DNA from: Thalassococcus_A lentus
Lineage (GTDB): Bacteria; Pseudomonadota; Alphaproteobacteria; Rhodobacterales; Rhodobacteraceae
DNA length: 64,000 bases
NCBI RefSeq assembly: GCF_028023555.1
Contig: NZ_JAQIOY010000002.1
Location: forward strand, 186,001 to 250,000
Reading direction: 5' to 3'
The stretch's first letter is position 1, and each line of letters starts with the position of its first letter. Below, piece by piece: positions 42,654 to 50,205 of the stretch. Made by a program: the position numbers and the translations under genes. Under the pieces are notes generated by a model. The model was given only the letters and a program-made list of their open reading frames with translations. It was not told the origin of the DNA and ran no database searches.

Positions 42654-43397
42654 ATGACAACCCCCTTTGACAAAGAACCGACCAAGCGCTCTGGCTGGCT
42701 TGCTGGTTTGCGCGCCTCTTTTCTGACCGGGATTGTTGTGATCGCTCCGGTTGGCCTGACGGTCTGGCTGATCTGGACCGTGATTGGCTGGGTTGATGGT
42801 TTTGTTTGGCCTTTTGTGCCGGACTCCTATCAGCCTGAAGGCCTGATCAACCGCTTCCTTGGCAATGAAAGTCCCGCCGATCCCAACTGGATCAACGTGA
42901 ATATCCGTGGTGTGGGTGTAATCGTGTTCCTGTTGTTCACCCTGCTTGTTGGGTGGATCGCAAAGGGTCTGATTGGCCGTTCCTTGATCCGTTTTGCCGA
43001 AGGGCTGGTTGATCGCACACCGGTGGTTCGCTCGATCTATTCCGGGATCAAGCAGATTGCTGAAACGGTATTCGCTCAGTCCGAACGCAGTTTTGAAAAG
43101 GCCTGCCTGATCGAGTATCCCCGCAAGGGCATCTGGGCCATCGCGTTCATTTCGACCGACACGCGCGGCGAGGTTGCGGCCAAAGCAGCGACCATGGGCG
43201 GCATGGTTTCGGTTTTTGTCCCGACTACGCCGAACCCCACCTCGGGCTTTTTGCTGTTCTTCCCCAAGGAGGACGTCATCGAGTTGGACATGAGCATCGA
43301 AGACGCGGCCAAGCTCGTGATTTCGGCAGGTCTGGTCTACCCTGATGGGGAAAAGGCGAAAAAGGCCGTTGAGAGCCAGCTTAAAGCAGCCTCTTGA
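42654..43397 (+). CDS. DUF502 family membrane protein
   Basis: A 247-residue protein with two membrane helices, about 20-48 and 83-106, separated by a short loop. A C-terminal soluble domain contains the conserved DRTPVVRSIYSGIKQIAETV and the FVPTTPNPTSGFLLF block. DUF502 (the family includes plant LCV-like proteins) has no established enzymatic role. It lies 85 bases after psuG on the same strand with no terminator that I can see, so co-transcription is possible but the functions look unrelated. Confidence 0.88.
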   Translation: MTTPFDKEPTKRSGWLAGLRASFLTGIVVIAPVGLTVWLIWTVIGWVDGFVWPFVPDSYQPEGLINRFLGNESPADPNWINVNIRGVGVIVFLLFTLLVGWIAKGLIGRSLIRFAEGLVDRTPVVRSIYSGIKQIAETVFAQSERSFEKACLIEYPRKGIWAIAFISTDTRGEVAAKAATMGGMVSVFVPTTPNPTSGFLLFFPKEDVIELDMSIEDAAKLVISAGLVYPDGEKAKKAVESQLKAAS

Positions 43398-43449
43398 TTA
43401 CAGCCTGAGGGAAGTGGCACTGTTACCTTTTCAACCGAAAGGTATTGTC

Positions 43450-43554
43450 ATGTCCAAATCACCTGTTCTGACCTGCAAGGTCTGCGGCGCAAAACACGGA
43501 GGTGTTTACAGCGCCTCTGTCTGTCAGGATTGCTACAAAAAAGGATCGCGCTGA
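43450..43554 (+). CDS. 34-residue zinc-ribbon protein
   Basis: A tiny protein with two CxxC pairs: CKVCGA near residues 9-14 and CQDCYK near 25-30. These spacings are right for one structural zinc site. AAAGG lies about seven bases upstream of the ATG. It sits in the 180-base gap between DUF502 and patatin genes. I do not know a function; very short zinc ribbons of this type can be ribosome- or RNA-associated. The intact cysteines and good ribosome site make a chance frame unlikely. Confidence 0.7.
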   Translation: MSKSPVLTCKVCGAKHGGVYSASVCQDCYKKGSR

Positions 43555-43577
43555 AAGGCGCGCGGCTTCCGCTTTCT

Positions 43578-44618
43578 CTAGCCGAACATAGCGCGCAGGT
43601 CGGCCGATTGCCGTGTGCCCAAATCAGATTTGTGATCGCGCAGGAAATCCCCGGCTGCACGCCTGCCCGCTTGTTTCAGCTGTAGCAGCAACGAGGGAAC
43701 GGGCACGGTCTTGGTGGCAACGGACAAATCGTTCATCAGTGCGTCGTCCGCGATCATGTGTATCCTCAAACGTTTGCGGGTGCCTTCTTGGATCGCGCCT
43801 TCGTCCAGCAGACGCTGAACGAAATCAATGGCCCGCAGTTCGCGCAGCAACGAGGCGTTGAAGCTGATCTCGTTGATCCGATTTCGGATCTCGGCGGGCG
43901 TACGCGGTGTTTGGCGGCGTTCCATGGGGTTGATATTGATCACAACGATGTCGTCGGGAAAGGCGGTTTCGAACAGGGGAAACAGCGGCGGATTGCCAGT
44001 GTATCCACCATCCCAGAAGGCTTCGGTGTTGCCGGTCAGTGGATCGGGCAGTTCAACGGCCTTGAACATGGTCGGCAAACAGGCTGAGGCGAGGATGGCG
44101 TCCACGCTGATCTGATCACCGGAAAAGACCCGGATCTTGCCGTCGCGCACACAGGTGGCCCCCACAAAGAAAGCAGGCCCTTCGCCGGAACAAACCCGCC
44201 CGAAATCAAACTCGGACACGATTCGGGACAGCGGGTTTTCATAAAGCGCGCCCCAGGCATAGGGTGACATCATCCGCGCTGCGGCCTCGCCCCAGATGTA
44301 GGGCAAGGCATATTCGACCGAATGGCTGACGACGCCGGGATCAGGCAGGAAGGCTTCCAGCCACTTCGGCAGGCTGTCTTCGTCCAGTGCCCCGATCTGT
44401 GACCAAAGCCAGTCGAGGTTTTCCCGAGCATCCTGCGACCCGCCCGATACCAAACCGGCCTTGAGCGCAGCGCCATTCAAAGCACCCGCCGATGTGCCCG
44501 AGATCGCGGAAATTTCGATCCCGTCCTCTTCGAGCAGGCGATCCAGAACGCCCCATGTGAACGCACCATGTGCGCCGCCCCCTTGCAGGGCGAGATTGAT
44601 CCGGATCGGTTTGGTCAT
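43578..44618 (-). CDS. patatin-like phospholipase
   Basis: A 346-residue patatin-domain lipid acyl hydrolase. The oxyanion motif is LQGGGAHGAF (11-20), the nucleophile is S43 in GTSAGALNG, and the dyad aspartate is D203 in WDGGYTGNP. No signal peptide, so intracellular. In Rhodobacterales such a gene is often found beside 3-hydroxybutyrate dehydrogenase, as here (bdhA at 44993), which hints at a role in polyhydroxybutyrate or lipid turnover; that link is contextual only. Confidence 0.9.
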   Translation of the reverse strand: MTKPIRINLALQGGGAHGAFTWGVLDRLLEEDGIEISAISGTSAGALNGAALKAGLVSGGSQDARENLDWLWSQIGALDEDSLPKWLEAFLPDPGVVSHSVEYALPYIWGEAAARMMSPYAWGALYENPLSRIVSEFDFGRVCSGEGPAFFVGATCVRDGKIRVFSGDQISVDAILASACLPTMFKAVELPDPLTGNTEAFWDGGYTGNPPLFPLFETAFPDDIVVININPMERRQTPRTPAEIRNRINEISFNASLLRELRAIDFVQRLLDEGAIQEGTRKRLRIHMIADDALMNDLSVATKTVPVPSLLLQLKQAGRRAAGDFLRDHKSDLGTRQSADLRAMFG

Positions 44619-44660
44619 GTCGTCGTTCCCTGCCCGGCAGTCGCTGTGATGCGTTTGGGC

Positions 44661-44996
44661 TTAGTCTTTGTTCTGTGCTTCGTAGGCGGCGAACAAATCG
44701 GTGACTTTGACGCCCTCGATGGTCATGCCTTCGTAGTTGGCGTGTTGAAGCGCCAACCCAGACAAGTTCGCATTCTGGATCGTGCCGTTGCTGAAGTTGA
44801 TGTCCTGCAACACGGCATCGGTCAGATTGGCGTTTGTGATCTTGAGACCGGTCGCATTCACATCATTGAACTCAGCCCCGATCAGGTGCGAGTCGCTGAT
44901 AAAGCTGTTTTTCAGGCTGACCCGTGTGAACCGTGATCCGCACAGAAACATATTGTCGATCTCGAGTTTGTCGCGACCTGCTTCTTTTTCACTCAT
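44661..44996 (-). CDS. small pentapeptide-repeat protein
   Basis: A 111-residue protein whose centre is a run of A(D/N)LXX-type pentapeptide repeats (for example ANLTDAV and ANLSGLA), which fold as a right-handed quadrilateral beta-helix. About nine or ten repeats fit between residues 15 and 100. The start at 44996 overlaps the bdhA stop by four bases, so it is the coupled downstream gene of bdhA. A longer frame beginning at 45062 lies inside bdhA and is rejected. Some pentapeptide proteins mimic DNA, but this short one has no known role. Confidence 0.82.
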   Translation of the reverse strand: MSEKEAGRDKLEIDNMFLCGSRFTRVSLKNSFISDSHLIGAEFNDVNATGLKITNANLTDAVLQDINFSNGTIQNANLSGLALQHANYEGMTIEGVKVTDLFAAYEAQNKD

Positions 44997-45766
44997 AGCG
45001 CTGTCCATCCTCCATCGACGCTGATTGTTGTACCCGTAATCTGTGCGGCGGCATCCGAACACAGGAATACGGCTGTGCCGCCCATCTGTTCGACCGTTGC
45101 GAATTCTTTGGATGGCTGCCGTTCCAGCATGACTTTCTCGACGACTTCATCGCGGCCCATGTTGTATTTCTCCATGGTGTCCGGGATCTGTGCCTCGACC
45201 AACGGGGTCAGTACATAGCCGGGACAAATCGCATTTGCGGTAATCGGCTCGCGCGCGGTTTCGAGCGCGGTTGTCTTTGTCAGACCTACGATACCATGCT
45301 TGGCCGCGATGTAGGCTGATTTAAATGGTGAGGCCGTCAACCCATGCGCAGAGGCAATGTTAACCACCCTGCCCCAACCCGCTTTGCGCATCATGGGCAG
45401 CGCGGCCGCTGTGGTGTGAAAGGCGGAGCTGAGATTGATGGCGATGATCGCATCCCATTTTTCGGCCGGGAATTCATCGATCGGTGCAACATGCTGAATG
45501 CCAGCATTGTTGATCAGGATGTCGCAGGCACCGGCCTGTTCGATCAGGGCGCGGCATTCATCCGGTTTGGACATGTCCGCCTTGATGTAGCGGGCCTCGA
45601 CGCCGTGATTTGCGGTGATTTCGGCGGCAATGGCATGGTCTTCTTCTCGGTCGCTGAACGAGTTGATGATGACCGATGCGCCGGCGCGGGCCATTTCATG
45701 TGCGATGCCGAGACCGATGCCCGAGTTTGATCCGGTGATGACGGCGGTTTTTCCTGAAAGCGACAT
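44993..45766 (-). CDS. bdhA: 3-hydroxybutyrate dehydrogenase (SDR)
   Basis: A 257-residue classical short-chain dehydrogenase that oxidises D-3-hydroxybutyrate to acetoacetate with NAD. The cofactor motif is TGSNSGIG (11-18), NNAG lies at 86-89, and catalytic residues are S139, Y152 and K156 (SAYIAAKHG). The HGLTASPFKSAYIAAKHGIVG neighbourhood, read in parts, and length match BdhA. Start at 45766 (MSLSGKTAVITG) rather than an upstream extension. Next to the patatin gene, consistent with hydroxybutyrate metabolism. Confidence 0.9.
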   Translation of the reverse strand: MSLSGKTAVITGSNSGIGLGIAHEMARAGASVIINSFSDREEDHAIAAEITANHGVEARYIKADMSKPDECRALIEQAGACDILINNAGIQHVAPIDEFPAEKWDAIIAINLSSAFHTTAAALPMMRKAGWGRVVNIASAHGLTASPFKSAYIAAKHGIVGLTKTTALETAREPITANAICPGYVLTPLVEAQIPDTMEKYNMGRDEVVEKVMLERQPSKEFATVEQMGGTAVFLCSDAAAQITGTTISVDGGWTAL

Positions 45767-45875
45767 GGCGTATTCCTTAGATAATGCTGCGTGGCAGCAT
45801 ACATGCCGCAAATGCAAAGGCAACGCGGCTCCGATCAAATGTCAGTGCATGACCATTGAAATGGTGCCGTGATTG

Positions 45876-47009
45876 TTATCCCAGAGCCAGCCAGTCAGAA
45901 TAGCTGAGTCCCTCTGCGCCATCCTGAAAGTGCTCTGGCGTTAGATCTGTCAGCTCCAGACCGCGAATGATAACGATCGACGTGCCGTCGTTGTAAACCG
46001 TGTTTGCCCCGCGTTGCTCGGCGTTTTCGGTGAACAACTCATAGGCCAAGGCGCGATTGTAGGTGCCGTTCTGGCTGGGTCCGATCCAAAGAATGTCCTC
46101 GCTGAGATCGAAGTCCGTCACAACGGTTCGCCCTGTTGGTTCGGTGCTAAAGCCAAACCCGTCATCCGGCGCGAGCAAATTCAGAACAAAGGCGTCTGGT
46201 CCCGGTCCGCCGGTGAGTGTGTCGTTGCCATTGGCCCCCGCCAGAAGGTCGCGGCCTGTGCCACCCGACAGCCGATCATTTCCGTCCTGACCAAACAGCA
46301 GGTCATCTCCGGCGGCGCCACGCAGGGTGTCGTCACCTTGGTTGCCGGACATCGAGTCATTTCCGAAGTTGCCCAACAGGAGGTCGTCGCCAGCGCCGCC
46401 GATAATCGTGTCGTTATCCAAACCACCGTTCAGATAATCGCTACCGTCGCGGCCAACCAAGCTGTCGTTCCCGTTTTGCCCATACAAGCGTACCGCCGTG
46501 CTGGAAAGCGCGCTGGCTGTCAGATAGTCATCACCCGCTCCGGCAAAAACGCCCGGCAGGTCCCGCCACGCATTTGCTTCGGCGCCTTGAATGATCACAT
46601 CATTCTCCGTGGTTCCGTCGATGCGCAGGTCAGCATCAAGATTGAACCAAACGCCCCCGACCGGTCCAGGCTGCCTGAGTGCGGCTGCAGCGGAGAGACT
46701 GGTCAGCATCGCAGTTGTCAGCCCCTCAAAGGGCGGCTCCATTTCGGTCGCGAAATCATCCAACGGCCGTGCCAAGCCCGTCGCCGTGTAGACCGGCGCG
46801 TTGTCGAAATCGATGCCTTGTGACGCCACCAAAGTCAGCGTGATTGATGTGACATTGCCGCCGACAGGCATCCCGTCGGAGCCAATGCTAAACCCTTCAC
46901 CGCGAATAACGAGGTTCAGGGCCACGCCGGGATCATTGGGCAGTGGATCGCGCGCAAAGATTTGTGAGTCTGCGACTCGGACAACAGTGTAACTCATAAA
47001 AAAACTCAT
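45876..47009 (-). CDS. RTX (hemolysin-type calcium-binding repeat) protein
   Basis: A 377-residue protein with a run of glycine- and aspartate-rich nonapeptide repeats at about 157-273 (GAGDDYLTA, GGAGDDLLL, GNQGDDTLR, GQDGNDRLS), which bind calcium and form a parallel beta-roll. The N-terminal 150 residues resemble no domain I recognise; the last 100 lack repeats and probably include a type I secretion signal. Such proteins are secreted by an ABC exporter, but no exporter gene is nearby. Start at 47009 lacks a strong ribosome site; the ATG at 46997 is an alternative. Confidence 0.87.
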   Translation of the reverse strand: MSFFMSYTVVRVADSQIFARDPLPNDPGVALNLVIRGEGFSIGSDGMPVGGNVTSITLTLVASQGIDFDNAPVYTATGLARPLDDFATEMEPPFEGLTTAMLTSLSAAAALRQPGPVGGVWFNLDADLRIDGTTENDVIIQGAEANAWRDLPGVFAGAGDDYLTASALSSTAVRLYGQNGNDSLVGRDGSDYLNGGLDNDTIIGGAGDDLLLGNFGNDSMSGNQGDDTLRGAAGDDLLFGQDGNDRLSGGTGRDLLAGANGNDTLTGGPGPDAFVLNLLAPDDGFGFSTEPTGRTVVTDFDLSEDILWIGPSQNGTYNRALAYELFTENAEQRGANTVYNDGTSIVIIRGLELTDLTPEHFQDGAEGLSYSDWLALG

Positions 47010-47124
47010 GTTTTTGGCAGGAAGGAATTCCTACGTGGGACCCGTTCAAGACAATCGGATAAGTAGAGTGATCGCGGAAGCGCAACAAGCGACAATCTGT
47101 CAGTTCTGCGGAAATCAGCCGACC

Positions 47125-47200
47125 AAAAAAAACCCCGGCACAAGGCCGGGGTTCAGTCATTGAGGCAGGTTTCATACAGGCAAGAAACCTATCGAGCAGT
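47125..47200 (-). ncRNA. candidate small RNA of about 75 nt (leftward)
   Basis: From a strong predicted promoter (47207-47235) a transcript starting near 47200 would read leftward through a perfect hairpin, AGGTTTC paired with GAAACCT (47167-47190), then a strong terminator AACCCCGGC/GCCGGGGTT (47131-47153) ending in eight U (47125-47132). No convincing frame fits inside. It could be a stand-alone small RNA, or a 5' attenuator of the RTX gene, whose start is 116 bases further left. This 305-base gap (47010-47314) otherwise holds only the yejA promoter region. Confidence 0.6.
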
Positions 47201-47206
47201 GCCCTC

Positions 47207-47235
47207 TTTATAAGCAATTAACGCGCCGAGTCCAA
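47207..47235 (-). promoter_or_regulatory. promoter for the candidate small RNA
   Basis: On the minus strand, TTGGAC (47230-47235) and TATAAA (47207-47212) are separated by exactly 17 bases, a near-consensus sigma-70 promoter. Such a good match is unusual for this GC-rich genome. Confidence 0.6.
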
Positions 47236-47314
47236 CCTAAAAGTTTGTAAATGCTGAAATCCCCCGATACGCTCAGCCCCAACAATACAACGGCTGACAG
47301 GGATTGTTGCCAAA

Positions 47315-49153
47315 ATGAGCATCGATTATTTCCAAATACCAAGACAATTTTTGAACCCTCTGGGCGCTGCGATTCTATCGGTGGCTGTACTGGGTTCAAC
47401 CGCACACGCGGACAAGGCACACGGCATAGCTATGTATGGTGCGCCCCAACTCCCACCTGATTTTGTGTCCCTGCCCTATGTGAACCCGCAGGCCCCCAAA
47501 GGCGGGCGGATCGTAATCGGCGAACGCGGCGGCTTTGACAGCCTCAATCCGTTTGTCCGGAAAGGCACGGCGCCGTGGCAGCTTCGGTTCTCTGGCACCA
47601 TCGGTTTCGAAAGCCTGATGGGCCGCAGCTGGGATGAACCTTTCACGCTCTACTGCCTTCTCTGCGAATCGATTGATGCCTCTGACGATCGCAAAACGGT
47701 GACCTTCACCCTACGCGATGAAGCCCGATTCTCTGACGGGAGCCCGGTCACGGTTGAAGACGTAATGTGGAGCTACGAGACGCTCGGCACCGTGGGCCAT
47801 CCGCGGTATCACAATCTATGGAAAAACATCGCCTCCATGGAACAGACCGGGCCTCGCTCTGTCACGTTTACGTTCGACTCGGATGATCGGGAACTTGCGC
47901 TGTTGGTTGGCATGCGCCCGGTTCTCAAAAAGGCACACTACGATGGCATCGACTTTGCCGAAAGCGGCACAGACGTTGCTCCGATCACAAGCGCACCTTA
48001 CGTGATCGAGGATTTTGAAGCTGGCCGCTTTATCAGTTTGAAACGCAATCCCGACTACTGGGGCTGGGACCAGCCCTTCATGCAGGGTCAGGCCAATCTG
48101 GACGAAATTCGGATTGAGTATTTCTCGGACGGGACCGCGCAGTTCGAAGCGTTCAAATCCGGGGCTCTGAACACCAATCGTGAATTCAACGCCGAGAAAT
48201 GGGAAACCCAATACGATTTCCCTGCGATTGATCGGGGCGATGTCATCAAGTCGGTCCTGCCGCACCAGCGCCCTTCCGGGATCACCGGTTTTGTTATGAA
48301 CACACGGCGTGACTTTTTCGCCGATTGGCGGGTGCGTGACGCAATGCTGCATGCGTTCAATTTCGAGTTCATCAACGAAACGATGACCGGCGGACGTCAG
48401 CCGCGCATCACATCGTATTTCTCCAACTCGCCGCTGGCCATGTCTGACGGCCCGGCCGAAGGATTGGTTCGCGAGCTGCTGGAGCCATTTGCAGCCGAGC
48501 TGCCCGAAGGTGTTCTAGAGGGCTACACGCTTCCTGAAAGTGACGGCTCACTGCGCAATCGTGCCAACATTGCGAAGGCCGCTGATATGCTGGCCGAGGC
48601 AGGTTGGACTGTTCAGGATGGCGTTTTGAAAGACGCAAATGGCAAGCCATTCGTCTTTTCCATCCTTCTGACCCAAGGCTCTGCCGAGGAAGGTTCCATC
48701 GCGGATCTCTACGTGCAGGCGCTGGAGCGTCTTGGGATGCAGGTCACCATCGAAACCGTTGATTCTGCTCAGTTTAAGGAGCGGACGAACACTTTTGATT
48801 TCGATATGACATGGTATCGGCGTGGTGTGTCGCTGAGCCCCGGCAACGAGCAAAAGAAGTACTGGGGTATTGAGGCGGCTGACACCGAAACCTCGCGCAA
48901 CTGGATGGGTATGAAATCCCCTGCCGCTGAAGCGATGATTGATGCCATGCTGACCGCTGGCACACGCGACGAATTCCTGTCGGCTGTTAAGGCGTTGGAC
49001 CGGGTTTTGACCGCTGGTCGCTATGTGATCCCCACCTACCAGTACAACATCAGCCGCATCGCTCACACCAAAGAACTCAAGTTCGCCGAGCCGCTTCCGA
49101 TCTACGGTGATTGGATCAACTGGCAGACCGACACGTGGTATTGGGAAGACTAA
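47315..49153 (+). CDS. yejA: oligopeptide/microcin C-type ABC transporter substrate-binding protein (YejA)
   Basis: A 612-residue family 5 extracellular solute-binding protein. A signal peptide (about 1-32, ending STAHA) precedes AMYGAPQLPPDF, a start typical of YejA. Family features are FTLYCLLCESI, VTFTLRDEARFSDG and the C-terminal YQYNISRIAHTKEL and WYWED. YejA delivers peptides (and in E. coli microcin C) to the YejBEF importer, but no yejB, yejE or yejF follows here, so the permease genes are elsewhere. A DnaA-box-like site and a strong hairpin follow the stop. Confidence 0.92.
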   Translation: MSIDYFQIPRQFLNPLGAAILSVAVLGSTAHADKAHGIAMYGAPQLPPDFVSLPYVNPQAPKGGRIVIGERGGFDSLNPFVRKGTAPWQLRFSGTIGFESLMGRSWDEPFTLYCLLCESIDASDDRKTVTFTLRDEARFSDGSPVTVEDVMWSYETLGTVGHPRYHNLWKNIASMEQTGPRSVTFTFDSDDRELALLVGMRPVLKKAHYDGIDFAESGTDVAPITSAPYVIEDFEAGRFISLKRNPDYWGWDQPFMQGQANLDEIRIEYFSDGTAQFEAFKSGALNTNREFNAEKWETQYDFPAIDRGDVIKSVLPHQRPSGITGFVMNTRRDFFADWRVRDAMLHAFNFEFINETMTGGRQPRITSYFSNSPLAMSDGPAEGLVRELLEPFAAELPEGVLEGYTLPESDGSLRNRANIAKAADMLAEAGWTVQDGVLKDANGKPFVFSILLTQGSAEEGSIADLYVQALERLGMQVTIETVDSAQFKERTNTFDFDMTWYRRGVSLSPGNEQKKYWGIEAADTETSRNWMGMKSPAAEAMIDAMLTAGTRDEFLSAVKALDRVLTAGRYVIPTYQYNISRIAHTKELKFAEPLPIYGDWINWQTDTWYWED

Positions 49154-49163
49154 AAAACCCAAC

Positions 49164-49172
49164 TTATCCACA
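49164..49172 (+). promoter_or_regulatory. consensus DnaA box TTATCCACA
   Basis: An exact TTATCCACA eleven bases after the yejA stop. A single box can occur by chance or act as a DnaA titration or control site. No cluster of boxes or AT-rich unwinding element is present, so it is not an origin. Confidence 0.45.
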
Positions 49173-49181
49173 GACTCTTTT

Positions 49182-49216
49182 TTCGGCGCGCGGGATTTGC
49201 TATCCTGCGCGCCGAA
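49182..49216 (+). terminator. strong hairpin after yejA
   Basis: TTCGGCGCGC (49182-49191) and GCGCGCCGAA (49207-49216) pair perfectly, with inner GGAT/ATCC pairs extending the stem to nearly fifteen base pairs. The T run lies before, not after, the stem on the plus strand, so it is not a standard terminator for yejA. A 3' stabiliser or a feature of the leader of the lipoprotein gene 43 bases on are alternatives. Confidence 0.6.
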
Positions 49217-49258
49217 TGCGTCAAAAGGCGCGTCGTAAGAAAAAGAGATGAGGCAGAC

Positions 49259-49375
49259 ATGAAACGAGCAGCGTGCATTCTTGCGCTGGCCCTTGCTTTG
49301 GCCGGGTGCGCAACGATTGATGGCATCGGTCAGGATATTTCGGGTGGCGCCAAGCGGGTCCAGAACTGGCTCTAG
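49259..49375 (+). CDS. small entericidin-like lipoprotein
   Basis: A 38-residue lipoprotein too short for most gene finders. The signal sequence MKRAACILALALALAG ends in a lipobox LAGC with the lipidated cysteine at 17. The mature part, about 22 residues, contains TIDGIGQDISGGAKRV, a pattern like entericidin A/B (EcnA/EcnB). GAGG lies about six bases upstream of the ATG. Entericidins are small outer-membrane-associated lipoproteins linked to stress and lysis in enterobacteria. Only one is present, without a visible partner. Confidence 0.82.
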   Translation: MKRAACILALALALAGCATIDGIGQDISGGAKRVQNWL

Positions 49376-49462
49376 TCCAATGTGGGCACTAAGACTTTTC
49401 GCCTAAAGACGCAGACCGTCTGGGCATCCTATGATCGGGATGCGCAAGCGAAAGGCCAGAGC

Positions 49463-50161
49463 ATGACAAACACATCCGAGCAGCCAAGCCAATCCGTGCC
49501 AAACGCACCAGCGGCCTTGGTCGTCGATGATCATCCATTGTTTTGTGATGCCCTGACCCTCACGCTCCAATCCATTGCCGATTTTGAAGAAATCCGCACG
49601 GCACTTACCTTGGAAAAGGCGCTTGAGATCGTGAACCAGGACAGCCGTATCGGGTTGATTGTGCTGGATCTCAATCTGCCGGACGTGAATGGTCTTGATG
49701 GTTTGGTGCGGTTGCGGACCGCTGCCCCAAAGGCCTCGATCATTATTGCCTCCAGTATGGCGGACAACCGGATGATCAGCCACGCTCTAAAGGCGGGGGC
49801 AGACGGTTTCGTGCCCAAGCATTCCCAGCGTTCGGTGTTTCGCCGCGCGTTTGAAGCCGTGGGCAAAGGTCATGCCTTTGTACCAGATGGCTATATTGAC
49901 CCGCAGGGGGGAAATGACAGCGCCTCTGACGAAGCCTTGGTACGGCTTGCATCGCTGACCAACCAGCAGGCCCGCATCCTGCATCTGATTTGCGAAGGCA
50001 AGCTGAACAAGCAGATCGCTTATGATCTTTCAATCGCTGAAACGACAGTCAAAGCACATGTCACCGCGATCATGCGTAAACTGGGTGTGCACAGCCGAAC
50101 CCAGGCTGTGCTGATCGCGCAGGAGGCCAGATTTGCCAAGGTCTTGCCAAGCGACGCCTGA
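49463..50161 (+). CDS. NarL/LuxR family response regulator
   Basis: A 232-residue response regulator. The receiver (about 17-135) has the acidic pair VVDDH, phospho-acceptor D69 in VLDLNLP and the lysine in VPKHSQ. The C-terminal LuxR helix-turn-helix contains LTNQQARILHLICEGKLNKQ and TVKAHVTAIMRKLGV. A GTG at 49382 would add 27 residues; the ATG at 49463 fits the family better. It heads a three-gene group with a FIST-domain protein and a hybrid kinase on the same strand, 44 and 4 bases apart, and is the likely phosphorylation target of that kinase. Confidence 0.88.
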   Translation: MTNTSEQPSQSVPNAPAALVVDDHPLFCDALTLTLQSIADFEEIRTALTLEKALEIVNQDSRIGLIVLDLNLPDVNGLDGLVRLRTAAPKASIIIASSMADNRMISHALKAGADGFVPKHSQRSVFRRAFEAVGKGHAFVPDGYIDPQGGNDSASDEALVRLASLTNQQARILHLICEGKLNKQIAYDLSIAETTVKAHVTAIMRKLGVHSRTQAVLIAQEARFAKVLPSDA

Positions 50162-50205
50162 CAGCCCTATCCTTTCTTCAGCTGAACTCATGGGGATAAA
50201 GCCAA

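Noticed and set aside
47125..47153. Terminator of the RTX gene
   Set aside because: The RTX gene starts to its left and runs away from it, so this terminator lies upstream of that gene and cannot end it; it is better explained by a small RNA or leader.
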